Shown: positions 16,625 through 23,000 of the stretch, piece by piece
How positions within the stretch are numbered: position 1 is the first letter of the stretch
How the letters are laid out: every line of letters begins with the position of its first letter
Assembly: GCA_910579775.1 (NCBI GenBank)
Contig: CAJTUE010000003.1
Span: 62,001 to 126,000 of the forward strand
Direction of reading: 5' to 3'
Length of the DNA stretch: 64,000 bases
From: an uncultured Oscillospiraceae bacterium
GTDB taxonomy: Bacteria; Bacillota; Clostridia; Oscillospirales; Oscillospiraceae
Program-made: the position numbers and the translations under genes
Notes under the pieces: generated by a model
What the model was told of the DNA's origin: nothing
The model's database searches: none
What the model saw: the letters and a program-made list of their open reading frames with translations, nothing else

Positions 16625-16762
16625 GAAAACAAAAGACGCTCCATAAGGAGCGCCTGTTTCCTCCTTATCGCTGTTAGCAGAACCACCTTGCAAAGCGCAG
16701 GTTGGTGTGGGGTCACAGAGCTAACTCTCTCGCCCACTCTTGATAGGGGTATTCAGTTGTCG
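16625..16762 (-). promoter_or_regulatory. S-box (SAM-I-like) riboswitch controlling metK
   Basis: Read on the minus strand, the leader has CTATCAAGAG, a P2 stem GTGGG/CCCAC with kink-turn-like GA and GTGAC sides, and a P2 loop GTTAGC complementary to GCTAAC further on (pseudoknot). P3 is ACCTGC/GCAAGGT, and GATAAGG closes P1 with CCTATC. The later stem GCGCTCC/GGAGCGT followed by CTTTTGTTTT is a terminator. Its left side CTCCTTAT can instead pair with ATAAGGAG of P1, forming the antiterminator. P4 is minimal or absent compared with the usual SAM-I class. Confidence 0.85.
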
Positions 16763-16768
16763 AGGGGT

Positions 16769-16797
16769 ATTCTATCCTATCGGCGTAAAAATGTCAA
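16769..16797 (-). promoter_or_regulatory. metK promoter
   Basis: On the minus strand TTGACA (16797-16792), 17 bp, TAGAAT (16774-16769). Transcription would begin near 16762, just before the riboswitch. Confidence 0.85.
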
Positions 16798-16857
16798 CCC
16801 CATCTTTAAAAGAAAGTGTCAAATTTTTCTTCTGCGGCAAAAGTTCACAGTTTTTTA

Positions 16858-16886
16858 TAGACTTCCCCTTTCGGTTGGGCTATAAT
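16858..16886 (+). promoter_or_regulatory. promoter of the rhomboid-like gene
   Basis: TAGACT (16858-16863), 17 bp, TATAAT (16881-16886); predicted start near 16893, giving a leader of about 24 bases. Confidence 0.65.
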
Positions 16887-16916
16887 TTGCCTATCACCCT
16901 GAATGGAGATGGTTTT

Positions 16917-17762
16917 TTGCGCAGCGTTGACACATGGCTGGACCGGTTTGCCTACAAACATCCCAAGCTGGGCATTCCCCGGCTGATGCTCTATATTATT
17001 TTCGGCAACATCATCGTCTTTTTCTTTGACCAGTTCAGCGGCTTCACCTTCTCCCCCCTGCTCATGTTCTCCGCGACGGAGATCCTAAAGGGGGAGGTCT
17101 GGAGGCTGGTCACCTTTATCTTTGTCCCCCTCCAGAGCAACATGATCTATCTGGCGCTGGAGCTCTACTTTACCTATTTCATCGGTACCACCCTGGAGCG
17201 GGAGTGGGGTTCGGCCAAGTTTACCCTCTTTTACCTTGTGGGCGTTTTGTTCAACATCGCCGTGGGCTTCGCGGCGGGCTTCTCCACCATGAGCTATGTG
17301 AATCTGTCCATGTTCTTCGCCTTTGCCACCCTCTTCCCCGACATGCAGTTCCTGCTGTTTTTCTTCCTTCCAGTGAAGGCCAAGTGGCTGGCGTGGGCGG
17401 ACGCGGCCTTTTTCCTTTGGGAGCTGATCCAGATGGCGGCGGGCGGCGACTATCTCCTGATGCTGCTGCCTGTGGCGGCTATCGCCAACTACTTTCTCTT
17501 CTTCTGGAGCGATATCCACGGCTATGTAGGGGGCAATATCCGCCGCGCCAAGCACCGGCGTTCCCGGCAGACGGTAGATTTCAAGGCTGCCCAGCGCAAG
17601 GCCAAGGAGACCCGGGGCTATATGCACAAGTGCGCCGTATGCGGCAAGACAGACGCCGACGATCCCACTATGGAGTTTCGCTACTGCTCCAAGTGCGACG
17701 GGTACTACTGCTACTGCATGGACCACATCAACGACCACGTCCACATCCGCAAGGACGATTGA
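16917..17762 (+). CDS. rhomboid-like membrane protein with C-terminal zinc finger
   Basis: A 281-residue protein with about six membrane segments in residues 20-200. WRLVTFIFVP and GTTLEREWGSAKFTLFY resemble the rhomboid core (WRLxTxxFxH and the L1-TM2 region). The GxSG serine site is replaced by VNLSMFFAF, and the histidine-bearing last helix is not clear, so proteolytic activity is doubtful. The tail carries CAVCG...YCSKCDGYYCYCMDHINDHVHI, a Cys/His-rich zinc-binding module. The start is a TTG with GGAG 8 bp upstream and just downstream of a good promoter; no ATG fits. The gene is monocistronic, ending at a strong terminator. Function unknown. Confidence 0.7.
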   Translation: MRSVDTWLDRFAYKHPKLGIPRLMLYIIFGNIIVFFFDQFSGFTFSPLLMFSATEILKGEVWRLVTFIFVPLQSNMIYLALELYFTYFIGTTLEREWGSAKFTLFYLVGVLFNIAVGFAAGFSTMSYVNLSMFFAFATLFPDMQFLLFFFLPVKAKWLAWADAAFFLWELIQMAAGGDYLLMLLPVAAIANYFLFFWSDIHGYVGGNIRRAKHRRSRQTVDFKAAQRKAKETRGYMHKCAVCGKTDADDPTMEFRYCSKCDGYYCYCMDHINDHVHIRKDD

Positions 17763-17810
17763 CCCACACAGCACGGCCCGATCGGGGTCTACCCGCCGGG
17801 AGCAAACATT

Positions 17811-17841
17811 TGTAAGGCCCGATGCCCTTATCGGGCCTTTA
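17811..17841 (+). repeat. GTAGGG-type palindromic unit (GGCCCGAT...ATCGGGCC)
   Basis: A 10-bp stem AAGGCCCGAT/ATCGGGCCTT lies between the rhomboid-like gene and its terminator. Its reverse-oriented near copy (25 of 27 bases from TGTA to GGCC) lies inside the coding sequence at 40899-40926. Confidence 0.6.
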
Positions 17842-17848
17842 CACGCAG

Positions 17849-17882
17849 AAGAGAGCCTTCACTTCGCAGTGAAGGCTCTCTT
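17849..17882. terminator. bidirectional terminator
   Basis: A perfect 15-bp stem (AAGAGAGCCTTCACT/AGTGAAGGCTCTCTT) with a TCGC tetraloop, followed by GCTTTATTTC. It separates two convergent genes. Confidence 0.9.
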
Positions 17883-17885
17883 GCT

Positions 17886-18530
17886 TTATTTCTTTGAAAG
17901 GTGGGCGACGATCAGGTCGATCTGGACCTCGCTCAGTCCCACCTTCTCCAGCAGATAGGTCCGGGTGGCGGCGGCCAGGTCCATACTATCCAAGGCAGCC
18001 TCGTCAGCCGCTCCGGTAAAGGTCAGAAGGTTGGATATAGCCTCTGCCCTTGCAACGCGCCAGGGGGCCGTATAGGGCTCTACGCGGCAGTATTCCTCAT
18101 AGGAGCGCAGGTAGTCCGCCAACAGCTCCTCCTTGGACGCGCCCATGAGGGCCTCCAGTACCATGCACAGATAGCCGGTACGCTCTATTCCCTCCGTGCC
18201 GTGGATCAGATAGGGTCCGGGACGCTCGGAGATAAAATCCAGGCCGTTGCCCATATCCTCCAAAAAAGCTTCGGAGGCATAGCTATGCCCCATGTTCAAC
18301 GCCACTTGGTCGGTTGCGTCCAGCCGGGCATAATAGGTGTCCCGGTACCCCGCAAAGCTGCGGAAACGCAGACGGCAATCGGCAGTGTTCACTACCGTTG
18401 CGATCCCGGTACGCCGTAGCAGAGCGTCGGCCACAAAGCGGCGCTCCCCCTGGCGGGGGTCGATGGGACTGGAGGAACGGTAGAGCACCCCGGGGGCAAT
18501 GCCCCCGGCGGTGATCTCCCGAAAGTTCAC
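17886..18530 (-). CDS. tyrosine/serine phosphatase-like protein lacking the catalytic cysteine (probable remnant)
   Basis: 214 residues from a GTG start, resembling the PF13350-type tyrosine/serine phosphatases: GVLYRSSSPI near residue 15, a TVVNTAD segment, then the P-loop region. The P-loop reads IHGTEGIERTG where HCxxGKxRTG is expected: cysteine is replaced by glycine (GGC instead of TGC) and lysine by isoleucine. The frame stays open upstream of the GTG with more family-like sequence (SDPERANYPSDEAY) until it runs into the 3' end of the nucleotidase gene in another frame. The N-terminus, normally with an export signal, seems lost. It is most likely an inactive, truncated paralogue, or a pseudophosphatase that only binds a ligand. 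Confidence 0.6.
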   Translation of the reverse strand: MNFREITAGGIAPGVLYRSSSPIDPRQGERRFVADALLRRTGIATVVNTADCRLRFRSFAGYRDTYYARLDATDQVALNMGHSYASEAFLEDMGNGLDFISERPGPYLIHGTEGIERTGYLCMVLEALMGASKEELLADYLRSYEEYCRVEPYTAPWRVARAEAISNLLTFTGAADEAALDSMDLAAATRTYLLEKVGLSEVQIDLIVAHLSKK

Positions 18531-18571
18531 ATAAGCCTCATCGGAGGGGTAATTGGCCCGCTCCGGGTCGC

Positions 18572-20770
18572 TTACTGCGCGGGGGTAAAAAAATCGGTGT
18601 AGTTGGTGAGGATCTGAGCCAGCTCGGCGCGGGTAGCAGTGTCACCGGGAGCCAGCAGGTTGCCGGTCTTACCGGAGACCACCTTAGCGCCCACAGCCCA
18701 CTGGAAGCCGGGGATGGCCCACTCGGTGAGCGCCTCACCGTCGGCAAAGTCCAGCAGATTGACTTCTTCAGAAGCGGTGTGGCCCTTCTTCTCCGCATAG
18801 CGGGCAAGGATGGTGACCAGCTCGGCGCGGACCACAGCCCGGTCGCCCTCAAAGCCATTACCGGTCCCGGTGGTCAGTTCCATCTGCTCGGCCCAGCGCG
18901 CGGCGTTCTCATACCACTTGCCCTGGGCGTCGGGGAAGGTAGCCATCTTGTTGGTGACCTCTGGCTTGCCCTCCAGGTTGTAGAGGGCCTGGAACACCGT
19001 GGCCCGGGTAACAACAGCGTCAGCGTCAAAGCCGTTGCCGGTAGAGGACATCAGGCCCTTGTCCATAACATTCTTGGCGGCGGCGGTATACCACTGCCCC
19101 GCCTCCAATCCTACATACTTCACATGGATGCGGCCCTGGGGCGCGGCATAGGTCTCGCCCACAACACCGTCCAGCTTCTCGGTAATGAAAGCCATGAGCG
19201 CCTCGTCCAGAGGCACGCCGGTGTCCACAATGTTCTCGGAGGTGGAGAAGGTATAGTAGGTGTCGCCGCCGGCAGCCACGAAGTCGTTGGTGATGACGGC
19301 ATAGGTGGCGTTGGCATCAAAGTCCTTGCCGTTCACGCTGTCGATGGTGACGCGGTTGATGGACTTGGGCGCGGCATAGGTAGTGCCCTCGTAGTTCTCG
19401 CCCGCGTCAAAGACGGCGGCGGTGTCGATGGTAAACTCAATGCCGGAGACCTGGGGGAAGCCGCCCACGGCGGTGGGGGTGCAGAAGGTGGAAGCCTCCA
19501 GAGCCTCCAGCAGGGCTGCGCCCTTGATGTAGATGGTGGCGACGGTGTTGCCGAAGGGCAGGACCTTGTTCACGTCCTGGCGGGTGATGTCGCCGGCAGC
19601 GATGGCGGCGCGGATACCGCCGCCGTTGGTGACGGCGATGACGTGGTCATCGTCCACGTCCAGACCGCCGTCCTTGGTGACCTGCCAGACCATGGCGTCA
19701 CAAATCAGGTCGCCCAGGTTGGTCTCCTCGGTGCGGTTGCCGGGGGCGCGCTCGCCGTTGAGGTCCACTTCGCTCTTGGCAAACACCTGGCCGTACAGCT
19801 CGTTCACCGCGTCCACCACGGCCTTGGCGGCCTCAGCAACGGTCTCGTCGGCCCCGGGAATGGCGTCCACGGGGACCAGCTCGGCGGTGATGTTCTTGTC
19901 GCCGTCGATGATGACCACGCCCACGTTGGCGATCTTGGTGCCGGTGGAGGTGATGACGGTCTCACCCACCTTGTTGGAGTCGTTGGTCTTGGCCCTGATG
20001 TCAGCAATGGTGGAGTGGGAATGGCCGTCGATGAGGAGGTCGATGCCCTCCACCTTGGCCAGCAGGTCGATGGAGCGGTTGCCGTTGGCAGCGGACTCGT
20101 CGTCGATGCCCAGGTGGGACAGGCAGACGACCAGGTCCACGTTCTCCTTCTTCAGCGCCTCCACCTCAGCCTTGGCGACGGCATACAGCTCCTCGCCGCC
20201 CTCAAAGGTCACGCCCTTGATCTTGGCGGGGTGGGCCTTGGTAGCGGTCTCGGGGGTGTCCAGGCCGAACAAACCGATCTTCTTGCCGCCCTTCTCGATG
20301 ACCACGTGGTCGCCGAAGGCCAGCTTGCCGTCAAACTTGATGTTGGCGGCCAGAACAGGGAACTCAGCCAGCTCCGCCAGGGTCTTGAGGTTCTCATAGC
20401 CGTAATCGAACTCATGATTGCCGGGGGCTACCGCCTCGTAACCCGCCAGGTTCATCAGCTCCACGGCGCTCTTGCCCTCGGAAACGCTGACGTAGGTCTC
20501 CCCCTGGGAGAAGTCGCCCGCGTCCACCAGCAGCACATGGGCACCGGCGTCGGCAAACCTCTTCTTCAGGGTGGCGACCTTGGCGTAGTTCTCCACCGCC
20601 CCATGGACGTCGTTGGTGTGCAGGATCACGATCTTCCCCTCCACGTCAGCAGGGACAGTGTAGGGAGCGGTCACAACAGGGGTCTCCTCCTCGCCATCCA
20701 CCGCAAGCGCGGGGATCGCCAGGGAGAAGAACATCGCCATGACCAGCAACAGGGACAAAAACTTCTTCAT
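18572..20770 (-). CDS. SLH-anchored 5'-nucleotidase / cyclic phosphodiesterase
   Basis: A 732-residue exported protein. It has a signal peptide (MKKFLSLLLVMAMFFSLAIPALA) and a calcineurin-like domain with HTNDVHG near residue 50, GDFSQG, GNHEFDYG near 118 and GHSHST. The 5'-nucleotidase C-terminal domain follows, with TNLGDLI and VTNGGGIRAAI near 384. From about 555 to the end there are SLH-like repeats (WYxxAAxxxxxxGLM, FPDAxGKWYxxAARWA, RAELVTILARYAE). It should release nucleosides and phosphate from extracellular nucleotides while bound to the cell wall, as known for UshA/YfkN-type enzymes. Its promoter lies upstream, separated from the histidine kinase gene by a terminator. Confidence 0.9.
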   Translation of the reverse strand: MKKFLSLLLVMAMFFSLAIPALAVDGEEETPVVTAPYTVPADVEGKIVILHTNDVHGAVENYAKVATLKKRFADAGAHVLLVDAGDFSQGETYVSVSEGKSAVELMNLAGYEAVAPGNHEFDYGYENLKTLAELAEFPVLAANIKFDGKLAFGDHVVIEKGGKKIGLFGLDTPETATKAHPAKIKGVTFEGGEELYAVAKAEVEALKKENVDLVVCLSHLGIDDESAANGNRSIDLLAKVEGIDLLIDGHSHSTIADIRAKTNDSNKVGETVITSTGTKIANVGVVIIDGDKNITAELVPVDAIPGADETVAEAAKAVVDAVNELYGQVFAKSEVDLNGERAPGNRTEETNLGDLICDAMVWQVTKDGGLDVDDDHVIAVTNGGGIRAAIAAGDITRQDVNKVLPFGNTVATIYIKGAALLEALEASTFCTPTAVGGFPQVSGIEFTIDTAAVFDAGENYEGTTYAAPKSINRVTIDSVNGKDFDANATYAVITNDFVAAGGDTYYTFSTSENIVDTGVPLDEALMAFITEKLDGVVGETYAAPQGRIHVKYVGLEAGQWYTAAAKNVMDKGLMSSTGNGFDADAVVTRATVFQALYNLEGKPEVTNKMATFPDAQGKWYENAARWAEQMELTTGTGNGFEGDRAVVRAELVTILARYAEKKGHTASEEVNLLDFADGEALTEWAIPGFQWAVGAKVVSGKTGNLLAPGDTATRAELAQILTNYTDFFTPAQ

Positions 20771-20822
20771 GCTCGTTCACCTTTCCGTTTCTTTGATTTA
20801 CCCATAAGGGCTTAACAAAATT

Positions 20823-20851
20823 ATTGTAACATTCCTGTAATATTCCCGCAA
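20823..20851 (-). promoter_or_regulatory. promoter of the 5'-nucleotidase gene
   Basis: On the minus strand TTGCGG (20851-20846), 17 bp, TACAAT (20828-20823), about 50 bp before the start codon. Confidence 0.65.
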
Positions 20852-20893
20852 GGCTTTTCGCCCAATTTCCCAAAATTTCTTGCGTGGAGACAA

Positions 20894-20921
20894 AAAGGCG
20901 CGCCGTTTTCGGCGCGCCTTT
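20894..20921 (-). terminator. terminator after the histidine kinase gene
   Basis: A perfect stem AAAGGCGCGCC/GGCGCGCCTTT with a GTTTTC loop; on the minus strand it ends in CCTTTTTG. Confidence 0.85.
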
Positions 20922-20935
20922 GGCGTATCTATCCT

Positions 20936-21769
20936 TCAAGGGGCGGAGGCGGGCAGGACGATATGAAACACCGTGTCCTCTCCGGTGGACTCCGCGGCGA
21001 TGGAGCCGCCGTGGCTATCCACGATCTCCTTGGCGATGGCCAGGCCCAACCCCGCCCCGCCGGTGCGGGTGGAGCGGGCGGCGTCCAGACGATAAAACCG
21101 CTCAAAAATATTGGACAGCTCCTTTTCCGGGATGCCCAGCCCCCGGTTGGCGATGCGGATGTGGACCCTTCCCTCCTCCAGCGAGGCGGTGAGGCGGATG
21201 GTCCCGCCCTCGTGGGAGTAGCTCACGGCGTTTCGCAGCACGTTGTCAAAGACCCGGGCCAGCTTGTCCGCGTCCCCTACCGCGGCCAGACCGGGGGCAA
21301 TGTCCGCCTCCAGTTTCAGTCCCTTGTTCTCCAGCAGGGGGTAAAATTCGTCGGTGATCTGTTCCAGTAGCAGGGTAAGCTGAACGGTTTCCCGTTTGTC
21401 GCTGTCCTGATGGAGCTCCATGCGGGAAATATCAAAAAATTCCTCCAACAAACTCTCCAGGCGGCGGGCTTTCTCCAAAGCCACCGCAGTGTAGCGCTCC
21501 CGCTCGGCCGGGTAGAGACCGGGCTTGTCGCTCAAAAGGGTGAGATACCCCACCACAGAGGTCAAGGGTGTCTTCAGGTCGTGGGCCAAAAAGGCCACCA
21601 GGTCCTTCTTTCGCTTCTGCTCCTGCCGCGCCGCCTCCCGCTGGATCTCCAGTTCATCCCTCACCGCCTTCAGCTCCCGGTCCACCCGCCGCCAGCGGCG
21701 AAAATACTTCACCAGGAAAACCACCGCCGCCAACAGCAGCAGCGCCAGAAACCCGATCCAAAAGTGCAT
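20936..21769 (-). CDS. sensor histidine kinase without adjacent response regulator
   Basis: A 277-residue kinase with one N-terminal membrane helix (about residues 2-22), a short coiled-coil linker and no extracellular sensor domain. It has the HisKA H-box FLAHDLKTPLTS near 60 and the ATPase N-box VFDNVLRNAVSYS near 180. G-boxes GLGIPEKE and GGAGLGLAIAKEIV follow. It resembles VanS/PhoR-type kinases. The ATG at 21769 is preferred because the upstream GTG lies inside its AGAGGTG ribosome site. No response regulator lies on either side, so its partner must be encoded elsewhere. It lies downstream of the giant surface-protein operon in the same direction, separated by a modest hairpin, so partial read-through is possible. 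Confidence 0.88.
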   Translation of the reverse strand: MHFWIGFLALLLLAAVVFLVKYFRRWRRVDRELKAVRDELEIQREAARQEQKRKKDLVAFLAHDLKTPLTSVVGYLTLLSDKPGLYPAERERYTAVALEKARRLESLLEEFFDISRMELHQDSDKRETVQLTLLLEQITDEFYPLLENKGLKLEADIAPGLAAVGDADKLARVFDNVLRNAVSYSHEGGTIRLTASLEEGRVHIRIANRGLGIPEKELSNIFERFYRLDAARSTRTGGAGLGLAIAKEIVDSHGGSIAAESTGEDTVFHIVLPASAP

Positions 21770-21803
21770 GATCTTCACCTCTCAGCTCTTACGTCAGTAC
21801 AGG

Positions 21804-21833
21804 CAAGGCCACCGGCAAATGCCGGTGGCCTTG
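21804..21833 (-). terminator. hairpin at the end of the surface-protein operon
   Basis: A 13-bp perfect stem CAAGGCCACCGGC/GCCGGTGGCCTTG with an AAAT loop just after the 376-residue SLH protein gene. The T-run on the minus strand is poor, so termination may be incomplete. Confidence 0.55.
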
Positions 21834-21853
21834 AAAACGCTTTGATGCGCGGC

Positions 21854-22984
21854 TTATTCGCCGTCCTGAACGATCTGGTCGGTGCCCGCCAGAGGGCCTG
21901 CGTCGGTCAGATCGTCATGGTAACGCCAACGCTCGTCGATCCAGCACTGGCTCCAGTGCTCCGGCAGAGTCTGCTTGTCCGGACCAGTGTAGGTCAGGGC
22001 GTGGTCGTTGGCCGCCTCGATAATCTCATAATAGGCCCAGTGGTTGGCGGGAACGTCGGGCCAGGTCATGTACTCGTCGGTGCCGTCCTCGGTGTTGTTG
22101 CTGGCTACGCCGGAGTGGACATACTCGCTCAGTTCACTGAGGCCGTCGGCATCTACGCCCCGGTAGAGGTAGGCGTTGAATACCTTCACCGCCTCGTCAC
22201 GGCGAATGTTGTTCAGCGGCTTGAAAGTGCCGTCGGTGTAGCCGTCGATCCAACCCGCGCCGGTGGCCAGCTTCAGGCCCTCCTTGGCCCAGTCGCCCAC
22301 GTCCGCCATGTCGTCGAAGTCGTCCTTCTCCACCAGGCCAACGGGAATACGGTCCATCTTCGTGGCCAGACGGGCCACGGCGGTGACGTACTCCTGCCGG
22401 GTGATGGGCGCGTCTGGCTGGAAGGTCCCGTCCAGGTAACCATTGAACACATCGAACTTGGAACAGTAGGCGATGGCGGACTCGGCCCAGTGACCGGCCA
22501 CATCGCTGTAGTTACCGGGGTTACCGTAGTTGGCCCCTTCCTCAAAGCCCTGCAGTCCCGCCCGGGCGATGATGGTGGCCACGCTGCCCCGGGTGATGAA
22601 GTCACCGGGGCCGAACTGGCCGTTGGGATAACCGATGACATAGTGCTGATGATAGGGGGCATAAACGGCGTAGAAGGTAGTGTCCTTGGTGACCCGCTCC
22701 GCGGTGGGGTCCACCAGGGGAGCCACCTCCCCCACCTTCAGCTTGGAGGGGTCGGTCAGGGACCAGCCCAGGAAGGTCCGCCGGTCCAGCGGAGTGACCT
22801 TGGGCACATGAGCGGGCTTGGTGTCCTGGGGAACGGCCTCGGAAGTGAGGTCGCTGGAGGTGCCGCCCACGCCCAGGTTGTAGTCCACGGAGACAGGACA
22901 CCCCGCCGCGGCGGCGCTGAGCGCCGTCGCGGTGAGGATGGTCATAGTCAGAAGCAGGGCGAGAAGTCTTTTCGCGTTCTTCAT
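21854..22984 (-). CDS. small SLH-domain surface protein
   Basis: A 376-residue exported protein. It has a signal peptide (MKNAKRLLALLLTMTILTATALS), then an InlB/Flg_new-like beta segment (RRTFLGWSL...TTFYAVYAP, about residues 65-110). Three SLH domains cover about 113-320, starting YVIGYPNGQFGPGDFITRGS, followed by a tail ending CWIDERWRYHDDL. It is a clear paralogue of the last ~350 residues of the 5922-residue protein encoded just upstream, as if the anchor module had been duplicated without its giant extension. The ATG at 22984 follows AGGAGGTG; the gap from the giant gene's stop is 16 bp, so they share a transcript. Likely a wall-bound structural or anchor protein. Confidence 0.85.
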   Translation of the reverse strand: MKNAKRLLALLLTMTILTATALSAAAAGCPVSVDYNLGVGGTSSDLTSEAVPQDTKPAHVPKVTPLDRRTFLGWSLTDPSKLKVGEVAPLVDPTAERVTKDTTFYAVYAPYHQHYVIGYPNGQFGPGDFITRGSVATIIARAGLQGFEEGANYGNPGNYSDVAGHWAESAIAYCSKFDVFNGYLDGTFQPDAPITRQEYVTAVARLATKMDRIPVGLVEKDDFDDMADVGDWAKEGLKLATGAGWIDGYTDGTFKPLNNIRRDEAVKVFNAYLYRGVDADGLSELSEYVHSGVASNNTEDGTDEYMTWPDVPANHWAYYEIIEAANDHALTYTGPDKQTLPEHWSQCWIDERWRYHDDLTDAGPLAGTDQIVQDGE

Positions 22985-23000
22985 GATACGCACCTCCTAC

